From the NCBI GenBank assembly GCA_965198415.1, contig CBDAPN010000031.1, forward strand, positions 124,001 through 188,000: a stretch of DNA of 64,000 bases, written 5' to 3'. The position numbers were made by a program, and so were the translations under genes. The stretch's first letter is position 1, and each line of letters opens with the position of its first letter. This DNA comes from Endozoicomonas sp965198415 (GTDB lineage: Bacteria; Pseudomonadota; Gammaproteobacteria; Pseudomonadales; Endozoicomonadaceae). Below, one piece after another: positions 29,095-39,246 of this stretch. Under the pieces are notes generated by a model. That model worked only from the letters and a program-made list of their open reading frames with translations, was not told where the DNA came from and made no database searches.

Positions 29095-32000
29095 ATGTCT
29101 ATTAAAATCAATCGCATTAACGAGATCAAAACCAATACCGATGGTAGACGTTTTGTTCAAGACCTAGACTCAGGTGTTCAATTTATATCGAGTGATGCTA
29201 AGAGCGATCAAACGTTAAAGCACTTTATTAATAACCGAGGTGTTAACGTCGATTCGTTTGCAGTGAGAATGCCCACCGGGCAGTATAATTATAAGATTGC
29301 CGGAATCGACATGAAATCTTTTGAAAAAAAGATTGGTATTCTATTTACCGTTTCGGGTAATTTAAGTGGTGCCTCTCAATTCACGTTCAAAATTGGTAAG
29401 ACAGCAGTTACATTCGATGTATCAGGAAGTATCGATTATATTGTACAAGCCGAGGTGGATGGTGAGGCGCGCTCACGTGCTTTTGGTAGTGTTAAAAAAA
29501 TACTTCCAGAAGATATCTTTGTTTTTGGTCTTTATATTGATTTTGAACGTGACTTTATTTCGACCACTGGCAATTTAAATACCAGCGGTTCCGACGACAG
29601 AAAGAATTTCACATTGCAAAATCAAGGTAACAATGAAATTGACATCAAATTTAATATCAATGGTCCAAAGGAATTGGTTCTAGAAAATATTTTATTAACC
29701 AGCAATATTGATGAAATCATGGCGGTTAAGAAAGATGATTCTGTTGAAGATGCTAAAAAGATAATGTCCTATCTGAAAAAAGAGTATGATTCCGTTGCTA
29801 TTTCCGTCTTGTCTTTTGCTAAGGCATTGAGGTTGATACCCGAAGATCACCCGACATTGACCCACCCACAAATAGAAGAAAAGATTTTAGGCTTAGATTT
29901 AGTCACCTCATCAGGCGTTGCTGCCCTGAATGTCCGAGATATTGCTACTAATAATGATTTGAAGAACTTAAGGGCAATACAACGTATTTTATCTTTAGGA
30001 CAAGTCATTGGAGAAAATCGACCCACTGATGTCATCAGTCTTAGGCCTTTAGAAATAAAAAAAGATATCTATGGCGTCGGTCTATCTTTGAGTATTCCTG
30101 AGGCCATCAGGATTTTATCGATCGGTTATTACTCATCAGCTCAATTAGCAAAAAGTACACAAAAAGAGTTAATAGACTACGTATTTCTGCACAGTGTTTC
30201 ATACAGCAATAAAACAACAAGCCTCGCTGAGTTAATTGCGAAGGAGAAAAAGAGAGCCAGCTTATTATTAGAGGCAGCCAGACATCGGGCAAGTTTGGTT
30301 TCTCTTGCGTATATTAATACTAAAAATCTTTCAAGCCCTGCACTTATTGCCGCCCAGCGCAGGGATGAGGACCCAGAACTGACGTTTGAAAATTTATACA
30401 ACAGCGGTGAGTATTTTAATGTCAAACCCGAAAGAAGCGTCTACTCACTGCCTGCTTATACTGTTGCACTCAAAGAGTTAGTGGATACTCATATTGAAAT
30501 AGACGATGCTCTGGCTAATAAAGAAAAAAGCCGATTAGAGCAACGACGGCCTGACCTTAATGATATCGTAATCAGCGCTGAGAACTCCAGCAAGTTACAG
30601 CCAAAACTGAACATCGTTAATGGTTTATTGCGCCATCACGCGTCAGACAATAAAGCAAAACAGATATCAGATGAAGCATTGGACAGCGTTGTTTATCCAT
30701 TTAATTTCCCCTTCAATGGTAATCACAGCAAAATTGATGTGGCGTTAGCTAACGCAAATTTATCATGGTCTACGCTCAGGCACGACTTTGACGTTAGCCC
30801 ATTCAGTGAATACACCTTAGGCATTAGCCCGTCGATGTTAGAGGAAATTGCCAGAGATAATCCTTACAGTGATCACGACGTATCACCCCCTATTGACACA
30901 GACAAACTAAAAATACGGTGGGGACAGGAAACTGGTGACAGCAAATACCAGGAACTGGAAAAAGTCACTCAGTTCACCGCCGTTACCGGTGTTGATGAAT
31001 CCCTCTTACACTACCTGCTCTTTGCCGATTTAAGTGTTGATGAGATTTCCGCTGGAAAAGCGAGAGACCTGTATATCAATGCACCCACCCGTCGGGATGG
31101 GGAGCCATTAAACCCCCTCGCCTTTTCTACCGATGCCACCAATATAAAAAATCTGGATGATACACGTAAAGACAGAATTCGCCGTCTATTGATGTTGAGT
31201 AAAGAAGAAAACATAAGCATCATGAGTTTATACCGTTTACTCAGGGCGACGGGTAACAGAATAAATCGTGAATTTTTGCAATGTTTGGCTGCGTATCGGT
31301 TTTTAGCCAAAACGTATAAATTGTCTGAGGATGAGTTCATCAGCTTAATTGCCAACTTGCGTTCGGTAGGTCGTGGTAACTCGGCATTGGCAAAACCAAC
31401 GTTTGTGCAGCAAATTTTCCAACGCGACGGACAACCCCTCGAGTTATTAGAACCCGACGGTAAAAGTAAAAATAGAATCTTTGATCCATCCGCCACGACT
31501 AACGAACAAGCACTGGCTCGTTCTGTGCTCGCTAATCAGTTAAATATCAGTGATTTGGATGTTAAAATTGCCGCCCGTATTATCCAACCTACCGGTGCGT
31601 TGACGCTTACTCTGGAAAACTTGTCTGCTTTGTATCGCATTACGTTACTCAGCCGCCTATTGGCTATAGACATAGCGGGTATTAATGCTTTGTTTTTTCT
31701 AAACAACAGCAAAAAACTACTCAGCGAGAATACGCCGCTGTCCGATAAATTGACCGCTATTTATGAACTGGTCAACAGTAAAAAAACGTTTGCCAACCTT
31801 AAAAAATCAAAAACATTGTCATTATCTCCTGCTGAATTATATGACCTGACGAACAGCAGGTCTCGTCTTACCATCTCTGCTGATAAATCGCAACAAGTGG
31901 TCAAGCTATTGAAAGAGGCGCTCGAACGCAGTAATAAATTAACTTTTGTTGGATTTAATAAAGAGCTGTCTGATATTGGATGTGACCCCATTGATAAGGA

Positions 32001-35000
32001 TGCATTTGCAGCCTTTGTAACTGACGGTCTTATTCGCACAGTAAAACCGATGTTTATCGCCCGTATCAAGGCCGACAAGCAAGCAGTGGCTCAGAAATTA
32101 ATTGACACCTTATTGATTGAGCAACAAGCCGATTTTGATATTGCTTTGGCAGAAGCCTTTGAATTAAAACCAGCACAAAGCAGATTCTTTAGCGCATGGC
32201 TTTCAAGTATTGTGTTAATGGACGCGAACGCTGAAAATATGAGCGAAAGGCTTGATAAGTCTTATAACTTAGACCTCAGAAATAAATTGACCGATAAGAC
32301 ACCTGATGCAGAAAAACGACTCATCTTACAACAAGCCAAACAGCTGGCAACCATTATCCGCTTGTTCAGTTTAACCCCAGATAACTGGCAGCAATTGCTC
32401 AAGCAACCAACGCTGCTTTCTGATTTCGCTTTGGGTCAACTACCCACCTTTCAAGCGCTGATTTCATTGGCGGTTTATGAAATGGCGACGGCCACCATTA
32501 ATAATCAGACAACGCCACTATTTGCTTTAGCCCAACAGCAGACAGAAGACACCACCAAAGTCGCTGGCGAAATGGTTGACTGGTTCAAGGGCAGTGAAGT
32601 CAATGATTTCACCAGTTTGATGGCAATTCTTGCCGCTACTAAGCCTAAACGGCCACTGCATAAAACAGTGGATGGCTTGGGGCGCGTTATATTAGCCTTT
32701 AGGCAAAGTAAAAAAATTCGTCTCAAACCAGTCATTATCAAAAGCTTGTTAGCAGTGGGTGGTAAAGGCTATCAGTCCTACCGTGAACTGAGTGATTTAA
32801 GCAAACAGGTAACGTCTGAACTGCAAACCAGTAAGGCATTAGCGGACCAAGCCCGAGCCCGTGAATTAGAGAATTTGAGAGACCGCTTGCTAAGCCTGGC
32901 TCTTTTTCGTATGAGAAAGTTGGATCTACCTGTGACCAACAATACCAGACTACAGCAGTATTTACTGACCGATGTTTTTGTCGGAGGGCAAACATTAAGT
33001 ACACCGGTAAAAGAGGCCTCATTGTCTTTGCAGCAATTTGCTAATCAGGCCTTGAATGGTCTGGTTGCCGGCCATAAACCAAACGATACCTTTAAGGAGT
33101 TTTGGGAGTGGATGTTTAGCTATACGTCTTGGGAAGCTAACCGTCGGACGTTCCTTGAAACCGAAAATTATTTACTGCCGGAATTACGGCGAAATAAATC
33201 AGAGCCTTATGTGGCTCTGGAATCGAGGCTCAATGCCATTGTTGAAAACCCAAAAATCGCTGAAGTTGAATTCAGAAAATACGCCGAAGAGGTGTTTAGC
33301 CGTAATAGTCTGCAGACTATTATCGTCGCCGACGGGCAACCCGAAGAAAAATCTATCTTGCTGGTTGCTAAGAGACGCTCTGGTAAGATTAACGAATTAT
33401 TCTATCGTCAAGCAACAACCGGCGCGCTCTATCAGGGCCCGGTGGGTGGCACCTGGAAAAAAATGACGGGTATTAATTTAAGCGATAATGAATCACGCTC
33501 GGTTTCTGCCTGTTATGCTTTTGGTAAATGGCAACTGTTCTGGTTGAATTACCGTACGGAAAGTCCCGTTCAGGCAAACATTCCCGCCTACGGTGTAGCC
33601 ACTGTATTTAATTCAAGTTTAAATAAAGATGACCTGTGGACGGCACCTAAAGAGGTAGAAACTGCGGTGGTGCCTGCGGGTTTAAACTTCGAAACCAAAG
33701 ACAATTTTTGGTTTATTAGAGCCTATAATGAAAATGCTTTTAAAATATCCGGCAAACAAGATGAAAATAGAAAAATATGGGATCGATTCGATGCCATTAA
33801 AAAAGCATTGAAAGAACAGGGCTCAGGAAAAAATTTGACAAAAGTCTTATACGAAAACATAAAACCACATGGGGATATAACACCCAATCAATCGGAATTT
33901 GACAAGAAAATAATAGAAATTGGCAATGGAATAAAAGAAGAAGGAAAGGACAAGGCGGACTTCTTTATGCCCGACTTTCTTCAAAGTAGCCAGAATTCTG
34001 AGTTGAACCTATTGCAGCAACAGGTGACTAACCGTTCTGAATACACCGATGCCAACGGTGTTGTGCTTATTTTACCGCCCGTGTTCGGGGTTTTTCATGG
34101 TGAAATCATCAACCCGGTAGAGCTGTCAGCTGATGCTGCTGCGAGAAAAAGCATTAATCAGCTTGCTAAAGTGCAACTGTTAAATAATGGTATTGATTGG
34201 AGCGCGACAGCGCCCTCTTATGAGTCTGAATACACATCAAATCACGCACTCAGCAAATTACTGCTTAACAGTGACGGTGACGTTAGAGTGATCAGTGCAA
34301 ATAAATTGAGTTTGGTTCATGATAAGTCCATTACTGATCAAGTAGTGCTGCATGGTGGCCGTAGTAAGTCCATACCATTCAAAGCACCTAATATTAACTA
34401 CTTAACCTCGGGAGGCAATGTAGGAAACATTGTTTTGTTGAAATATGATCAGCCTTTAAAAACGATCGGAGGCAATGTATTTCATGAATATCTTTTCGAT
34501 ATAAGAAACAATCAGGCTTTCCGAATTCGCAGTGAGGCATCAAGAACCATATTGAAAAACATGGGGAAAATTTCATTAAATGATTTTATGAACCCTGCCA
34601 TACAAACGTTGTATGAGGCTCGTTTTGATGCGTTGCAACCCGACTTTGATAAGATTGGGTATCACCCAAGTGACACCATGTCATTCGATGGTTTTAACGG
34701 TGCTTCCTATTGGGAAGTTTTTTTCCACGCTCCGATGGCCATTGCTCAAGCATTAAAAGAAGAAGGAAAGTATAAAGCAGCGGAAAATTGGTATCACTAC
34801 GTTTTTGATACGCAACGATATGATTTCAAATTAAACGTTGAAAACTTTCATTTAGGGATGAAAGCCGTAAAATCACACACCGATAGTAACAGTTTTTGGC
34901 GCAGTGTCGCTATGCGAAAAAACTCACCTTCGGAGTTATCTATCGAAATTTATCTCAATCCGCCGTCAAACCCATTAAACGATGACTCTCGGGTAGCTTA

Positions 35001-38000
35001 CTTTATTAAATTCAAAGAGGCTGAAATTAAACCTGATATTCTTATTCGATGTAAAAAATTCGAGTTTACCGGAAAACGGTTCAATGGCGATTCAATTGGT
35101 GATTTCTTTGGTGAGGAAAACATAGTTTTTGGGAAACGCCATAAAGATATCCTCTTCACAAAAGAAGAATGCCTTATAAAAATGAAGGGCTCAATATTTC
35201 TTGAGGCCGGTGTTTACTACTTGCAAGGCATGGGCGTAGATTCATTGCATGTTTTCGTTGATGGTACTGAGGTAATAGACTTCCGAGATATGGAAATAAA
35301 GGACGCCTCTAGTGAGAAAAGGTACGTGCTTTGCCTGCATAATAAACTCAACGTCGCAAGAACGGGTATTCATCAGATTGAGCTCTACTCTAGACCTAAA
35401 GGTAAAAGTTTTGGTTTTTATAGATTGGGTATTACCCCAGCGAAACCGGGTGTCGGCACAAGGGCAGATACCTACAACACACCCAGTTCAGAAGGGTTGT
35501 ACAATCCTACTTACATTGTAGAAAGTATGCTGAGAAAGATAACAAAAGAATTTGCCGACGAAAATTATCATTTTGATCCCATAACTTCCCAGAAAAAACA
35601 TGAACAAAAGCTGCTGGAAGAAATTGGTCGCCTAAGTAGCGACTTAGCACTAACCACTTACATCAATGACCCTTATAATCCACATGCTCTGGCTGCCGTT
35701 AATATGAATGCCTACCGTGTCTGGACCTTCTATGAGTACCTCGACAATATTATTAAACAGGGCGATACCGAATTCCGGCGGTTTACTCGTGAGAGCTTGC
35801 CAAACGCTACGTTACACTATATCCGGGCTGAGGATTTTTTGGGTGACAGGCCCGTTGATCGAGGTTTTTTGGAGAATTTGCCCAGTGACGCGAAACTCAA
35901 AGATATTACCAATGGCAGTTTATTGGACTTTGATGGTGATGGTGATGTCGATCTAGACGATGCCGATATTCAGGGTAAGCGTCTGGTGGATGCGAGTAGC
36001 GGTGTGTTGCAGCAAGCTTTGGAGTTGATGCTTGAAAGTCGCCTGGCTCGTCAGATCAAACCGGTCTCTTCGTCTGGTTCGGGTAATCCTTATAAAAAAA
36101 ACATCCCCCCACAAAGCTTTCTCGATAACAGTTATTTTGCTATTCCGCAAAATAAGCGGACTCTGGGATTGTGGAAAACCGTAGCTAACCGTCTGTTTAA
36201 TATTCGTAACGGGCGTAATATCAATGGCGACCGGGTGATCTTACCCATTACGCAACCCACCGTTTCTCCGGAGCGCTTTGCTAGAGCCGAGGGCGCAGGG
36301 CAGGCAGATGCTAAACGTTTCCTGACCAGCGCTAGCGCTCCCATTCCACACTACCGGTTTGGGTACGCCATTGATCGAGCTGAAGCCCTGACCGACATGC
36401 TCATGAACTACGGCAGTAAACTGCTGACGTTGTATCAAAGTAAAGATACCGCCGAACTCGAAGAGCTTAGAGCCGGCTATGAACAAAGTATTCTTGAAGC
36501 AGGCAAGCAAGTATTACAGGAGCAGCTGAGGTCGGCGGAAACGGCCATTGAAATTATTCTCAATGGTTACGGTAAAGCCCGTTATTTAGAATACAAAAAT
36601 GCGCTGCGGCAAAACATTGCCACTGGCCAGTACCTGACGGGTGACACCATCACCGAAGTGAACTATCAGGTCATTGAATTAGCCGGAACGAATAAAAAGG
36701 GTCAACAGGATAAATATGCCCAAATCGGTACGGATTTTTCCAATAAAAGGAAAAAACAGATTGAGAGCTTCCGAAACGCCGTAGGTGAGCGCACTGCCCG
36801 TAACAAACATGAAGTGAATTCCGCCAATGTGAACCATGCCGCCTTTGCCGGAAACGCAGCACTGGACGCGGTGGAAGCGGTGGGCCAATTCCTTGATGTC
36901 GCCCCGAACATTTTCGGCTTGGCCGTGGGCGGTAGCAAATGGAGTGCATCCGTCGACGGTTCGGTCGCCATCGGCCGACTGGCCATGGATATTTTGAGTT
37001 ATGTGGCCGACACTGAGGCAACCAAAGCGGATCTGGTCAGACGCACTTCCGGGTGGGAGGAGGATCGACAGTTAGCCATTCATGATCAGGATGAGTTTGA
37101 AAATCGGTTAATTCAGGCAAATCATGATCGCTTAGCCATTAAAGAACAAATCAGTAATCTAGATCAGCAAATACAGCTGAATAAACACATGACCAATCTG
37201 GTAAAAAACGGGCGAACCACTAACAGCACGCTGTTTGATGTGCTGTTAAAAGGTATGATATCGCTTTATAAAGAGCTCTACAAAATTGCCATGTCCGCAG
37301 CCCGGGAGGCGGAGCGGGCGTGGGTCTTTGAAAAAGCACGCACACAAAGCTTTGCCCTGAAAGACGTATGGGAAGAGGGCCGCAAAGGGCTGTTGGCCGG
37401 TGAAAGCCTCATGCTGATGTTACAGCAAATGCGCCAGAGTTATTTGCAAGAAGACAAACGCCGTTTTGAAATCTTGAAAATCATCTCATTAAAAAATAAC
37501 AAAGACGTGCAAGTGGAAGGCAGTAGTGAGGACTTGATAACCACTTTGAAAGCCAAAAATAAAAGCGAACGCTCCGTTACGTTCTCTTTGCCTGCGCGCA
37601 TTTTTGATAAAGATTATCCTGGACATATCTTGCGTCAGATCAAGAGCATCAGCATCACAATTCCAGCGGTAATCGGCCCTTATGAAAATGTGGGAGCGAC
37701 GTTGAAACAGCTCAATAACAACGTGCTGTTATACAACGACAGTGCCGCAGCCGTTGAGATGACGAAAGGCCATGCCAGTTCGTTCGCCAGTCAGGCCATT
37801 CGCAAGGATTTCCGTAAAAACGAGGCCATAGCGGTGTCAACCGGGGTGGATGATACCGGTATGTTTCAGCTTAATTTTGACGACCCCCGATTCCTGCCAT
37901 TTGAAGGCACGGGAGTGGATTCAAAATGGCGACTGGAGTTTTCTGAGTTCATGCCAAAACAGGTTTTTGACAGCATTAGCGACATTATCATGGAAGTTCG

Positions 38001-38073
38001 CTACACCGCAGAGCCGGGGGATGATCTGGTAAAAAGTGCGGTCACGGAGGCAATCAGGGGATCAGCGGTTTAG
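29095..38073 (+). CDS. TcA toxin subunit, intact copy 2
   Basis: A 2992-aa TcA, somewhat longer than the usual 2,300-2,500 aa. The start is ATG 29095 with GGAG before it; the in-frame GTG at 29083 is not conserved, since copy 1 has a stop there. In order: N-terminal beta-rich part, VRP1-like region (HDFDVSPFSEYTLGISPS) near 570, helical shell, receptor-binding-type beta domains including a PA14-like segment near 2010-2115, an EF-hand-like loop at D2278, the long pore helices (about 2500-2800) and the TcB-binding end (DDTGMFQLNFDDPRFLPFEG). Five such chains would form the injection channel and dock TcB-C. No signal peptide. It differs from copy 1 mainly in residues about 115-215 and 1960-2150. 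Confidence 0.93.
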   Translation: MSIKINRINEIKTNTDGRRFVQDLDSGVQFISSDAKSDQTLKHFINNRGVNVDSFAVRMPTGQYNYKIAGIDMKSFEKKIGILFTVSGNLSGASQFTFKIGKTAVTFDVSGSIDYIVQAEVDGEARSRAFGSVKKILPEDIFVFGLYIDFERDFISTTGNLNTSGSDDRKNFTLQNQGNNEIDIKFNINGPKELVLENILLTSNIDEIMAVKKDDSVEDAKKIMSYLKKEYDSVAISVLSFAKALRLIPEDHPTLTHPQIEEKILGLDLVTSSGVAALNVRDIATNNDLKNLRAIQRILSLGQVIGENRPTDVISLRPLEIKKDIYGVGLSLSIPEAIRILSIGYYSSAQLAKSTQKELIDYVFLHSVSYSNKTTSLAELIAKEKKRASLLLEAARHRASLVSLAYINTKNLSSPALIAAQRRDEDPELTFENLYNSGEYFNVKPERSVYSLPAYTVALKELVDTHIEIDDALANKEKSRLEQRRPDLNDIVISAENSSKLQPKLNIVNGLLRHHASDNKAKQISDEALDSVVYPFNFPFNGNHSKIDVALANANLSWSTLRHDFDVSPFSEYTLGISPSMLEEIARDNPYSDHDVSPPIDTDKLKIRWGQETGDSKYQELEKVTQFTAVTGVDESLLHYLLFADLSVDEISAGKARDLYINAPTRRDGEPLNPLAFSTDATNIKNLDDTRKDRIRRLLMLSKEENISIMSLYRLLRATGNRINREFLQCLAAYRFLAKTYKLSEDEFISLIANLRSVGRGNSALAKPTFVQQIFQRDGQPLELLEPDGKSKNRIFDPSATTNEQALARSVLANQLNISDLDVKIAARIIQPTGALTLTLENLSALYRITLLSRLLAIDIAGINALFFLNNSKKLLSENTPLSDKLTAIYELVNSKKTFANLKKSKTLSLSPAELYDLTNSRSRLTISADKSQQVVKLLKEALERSNKLTFVGFNKELSDIGCDPIDKDAFAAFVTDGLIRTVKPMFIARIKADKQAVAQKLIDTLLIEQQADFDIALAEAFELKPAQSRFFSAWLSSIVLMDANAENMSERLDKSYNLDLRNKLTDKTPDAEKRLILQQAKQLATIIRLFSLTPDNWQQLLKQPTLLSDFALGQLPTFQALISLAVYEMATATINNQTTPLFALAQQQTEDTTKVAGEMVDWFKGSEVNDFTSLMAILAATKPKRPLHKTVDGLGRVILAFRQSKKIRLKPVIIKSLLAVGGKGYQSYRELSDLSKQVTSELQTSKALADQARARELENLRDRLLSLALFRMRKLDLPVTNNTRLQQYLLTDVFVGGQTLSTPVKEASLSLQQFANQALNGLVAGHKPNDTFKEFWEWMFSYTSWEANRRTFLETENYLLPELRRNKSEPYVALESRLNAIVENPKIAEVEFRKYAEEVFSRNSLQTIIVADGQPEEKSILLVAKRRSGKINELFYRQATTGALYQGPVGGTWKKMTGINLSDNESRSVSACYAFGKWQLFWLNYRTESPVQANIPAYGVATVFNSSLNKDDLWTAPKEVETAVVPAGLNFETKDNFWFIRAYNENAFKISGKQDENRKIWDRFDAIKKALKEQGSGKNLTKVLYENIKPHGDITPNQSEFDKKIIEIGNGIKEEGKDKADFFMPDFLQSSQNSELNLLQQQVTNRSEYTDANGVVLILPPVFGVFHGEIINPVELSADAAARKSINQLAKVQLLNNGIDWSATAPSYESEYTSNHALSKLLLNSDGDVRVISANKLSLVHDKSITDQVVLHGGRSKSIPFKAPNINYLTSGGNVGNIVLLKYDQPLKTIGGNVFHEYLFDIRNNQAFRIRSEASRTILKNMGKISLNDFMNPAIQTLYEARFDALQPDFDKIGYHPSDTMSFDGFNGASYWEVFFHAPMAIAQALKEEGKYKAAENWYHYVFDTQRYDFKLNVENFHLGMKAVKSHTDSNSFWRSVAMRKNSPSELSIEIYLNPPSNPLNDDSRVAYFIKFKEAEIKPDILIRCKKFEFTGKRFNGDSIGDFFGEENIVFGKRHKDILFTKEECLIKMKGSIFLEAGVYYLQGMGVDSLHVFVDGTEVIDFRDMEIKDASSEKRYVLCLHNKLNVARTGIHQIELYSRPKGKSFGFYRLGITPAKPGVGTRADTYNTPSSEGLYNPTYIVESMLRKITKEFADENYHFDPITSQKKHEQKLLEEIGRLSSDLALTTYINDPYNPHALAAVNMNAYRVWTFYEYLDNIIKQGDTEFRRFTRESLPNATLHYIRAEDFLGDRPVDRGFLENLPSDAKLKDITNGSLLDFDGDGDVDLDDADIQGKRLVDASSGVLQQALELMLESRLARQIKPVSSSGSGNPYKKNIPPQSFLDNSYFAIPQNKRTLGLWKTVANRLFNIRNGRNINGDRVILPITQPTVSPERFARAEGAGQADAKRFLTSASAPIPHYRFGYAIDRAEALTDMLMNYGSKLLTLYQSKDTAELEELRAGYEQSILEAGKQVLQEQLRSAETAIEIILNGYGKARYLEYKNALRQNIATGQYLTGDTITEVNYQVIELAGTNKKGQQDKYAQIGTDFSNKRKKQIESFRNAVGERTARNKHEVNSANVNHAAFAGNAALDAVEAVGQFLDVAPNIFGLAVGGSKWSASVDGSVAIGRLAMDILSYVADTEATKADLVRRTSGWEEDRQLAIHDQDEFENRLIQANHDRLAIKEQISNLDQQIQLNKHMTNLVKNGRTTNSTLFDVLLKGMISLYKELYKIAMSAAREAERAWVFEKARTQSFALKDVWEEGRKGLLAGESLMLMLQQMRQSYLQEDKRRFEILKIISLKNNKDVQVEGSSEDLITTLKAKNKSERSVTFSLPARIFDKDYPGHILRQIKSISITIPAVIGPYENVGATLKQLNNNVLLYNDSAAAVEMTKGHASSFASQAIRKDFRKNEAIAVSTGVDDTGMFQLNFDDPRFLPFEGTGVDSKWRLEFSEFMPKQVFDSISDIIMEVRYTAEPGDDLVKSAVTEAIRGSAV

Positions 38074-38119
38074 CGCGGATATTTCATAAAATAAGGCAAG
38101 CTCCGCCCAATCACCTGAT

Positions 38120-38308
38120 GTGATTGGGTCGAGCAAAAATACGCTTCGGAATAAGCAAAACGGAACTTGCCATGTACAACTCGACATAAGAACTACTTTT
38201 ATAGAACCGAGCCCAAGAATCAACAGAGGCTTTGGTATTGGCATTTTCTTTGGAGAATCCTCATTTGGAGCAAGCGCAGGTATCGGCGCAGTTGAAAGCC
38301 CTTCATGA
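38120..38308 (+). CDS. small ORF downstream of tcA copy 2
   Basis: Equivalent of 28299-28487, starting with GTG at 38120. Same 62-aa Gly/Phe-rich product with one Ser to Asn change. Evidence for coding is only the conserved open frame and mostly silent differences between the copies. Confidence 0.33.
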   Translation: MIGSSKNTLRNKQNGTCHVQLDIRTTFIEPSPRINRGFGIGIFFGESSFGASAGIGAVESPS

Positions 38309-38380
38309 TTTGGAGGTCACACATCAGGTTAAAATAAGTTATTTCTATTGGACGACCACGATCAAATAATCGCTGATCCA

Positions 38381-38944
38381 TCATAGCTCAGAAAGATCAA
38401 CGCCGAGTCGGTCACAAACTGAATCAAAACCGGTGAGGTCAAAATATTTTATCGTGATTTCTCCGGCTTTTTTATTGTTCTTGTTCGGTTTTATAGCGAC
38501 GACCTGACCCGTATGGTCTGAAATAAATGTCGACAGTCGTTCAAAGTACTTTTCTGTTTCTCTATCCAGTCTGTCATCGTAGCCTTTTCTAAGGGCTTCT
38601 AAAGAGCGAACACTGCGCTTGTGCATCATGGCATCACGGGCAATGTTCTCTTGCTCATCCGTATTAAACCCAGCGATCACTCTGGCATGAGCAAACGACA
38701 GTTTGCTTTTACGGACCAGCGCTTTTACTTCCGGTGCCAGTCTTTTCCCAACACGGGCTTCATGGCGAAGTTGGTAATCTTTCATGCCAAGCATTTTTGC
38801 TAATGTACCGCTGGACACCCCTTCATCCATCAGAAAAGCAACGGTTTCGGATCGTTCAATAACATCCAAATTTCCAGCCTGCAACGCGTTTATGGCTTCT
38901 TCGCTGTCGGTGAACACGGTGTTGTGCATGTAATCGGTAATCAT
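38381..38944 (-). CDS. ParB/KorB-like DNA-binding protein without N-terminal domain
   Basis: 187 aa. The middle (SETVAFLMDEGVSSGTLAKM, then LGMKDYQLRHEARVGKRLAP) is a helix-turn-helix like the central KorB/ParB DNA-binding domain. The end (KKAGEITIKYFDLTGFDSVC) matches the beta-rich dimerisation tail of ParB proteins (GEIxIxYxxLxxxD). The N-terminal CTPase/nuclease-like ParB domain is missing. It is the last gene of a four-gene minus-strand operon after parA, parB and a winged-helix gene, 19 nt behind the latter. It is probably a repressor or accessory partition protein of the replicon. Its stop lies about 45 bp from the end of the tcA duplication. Confidence 0.65.
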   Translation of the reverse strand: MITDYMHNTVFTDSEEAINALQAGNLDVIERSETVAFLMDEGVSSGTLAKMLGMKDYQLRHEARVGKRLAPEVKALVRKSKLSFAHARVIAGFNTDEQENIARDAMMHKRSVRSLEALRKGYDDRLDRETEKYFERLSTFISDHTGQVVAIKPNKNNKKAGEITIKYFDLTGFDSVCDRLGVDLSEL

Positions 38945-38963
38945 AGCCTGACTCTGTTGTGTA

Positions 38964-39236
38964 TTACTTGAGACCGCCGAAACTGGTTATAAATTTATCC
39001 GGGTTAATGATGCCCCAATCGACCAGAACATAATATCCAGAGTTACCTACCGCGTTTTTATGCCTAACGAACTGAATATCCATTTGATACTCTTTGCGCA
39101 GTAAGGCCATTTGACGCTTTAAGGTGACTTCTGGAATGGAGGTTTCTCTGCGCAGGTCTGCCAGACTGGGTTTATTCAGTCTGGCAAGGCAATCAATGAT
39201 CAGATACTTCCTGTGGGTATCCTGATTGAGCTCCAT
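38964..39236 (-). CDS. winged-helix DNA-binding protein
   Basis: 90 aa. The pattern KYLIIDCLARLNKPSLADLR, then RETSIPEVTLKRQMALLRKE and a beta-wing (DIQFVRHKNAVGNSGYYVLV) is a winged helix-turn-helix typical of small transcription or plasmid control proteins. It sits 10 nt after parB and 19 nt before the KorB-like gene, within the partition operon, so a role in regulating the plasmid backbone is likely. No effector domain is present. Confidence 0.65.
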   Translation of the reverse strand: MELNQDTHRKYLIIDCLARLNKPSLADLRRETSIPEVTLKRQMALLRKEYQMDIQFVRHKNAVGNSGYYVLVDWGIINPDKFITSFGGLK

Positions 39237-39246
39237 AGGGCTTAAC

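Larger units (their letters stand above)
28585..38335 (+). repeat. tandem duplication, unit 2 (small gene + tcA + downstream ORF)
   Basis: Second copy of the 9.75-kb unit described for 18770-28515, in direct orientation and separated from it by about 70 bp of unique sequence. After 38335 the sequence changes abruptly to the plasmid partition region. Confidence 0.9.
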
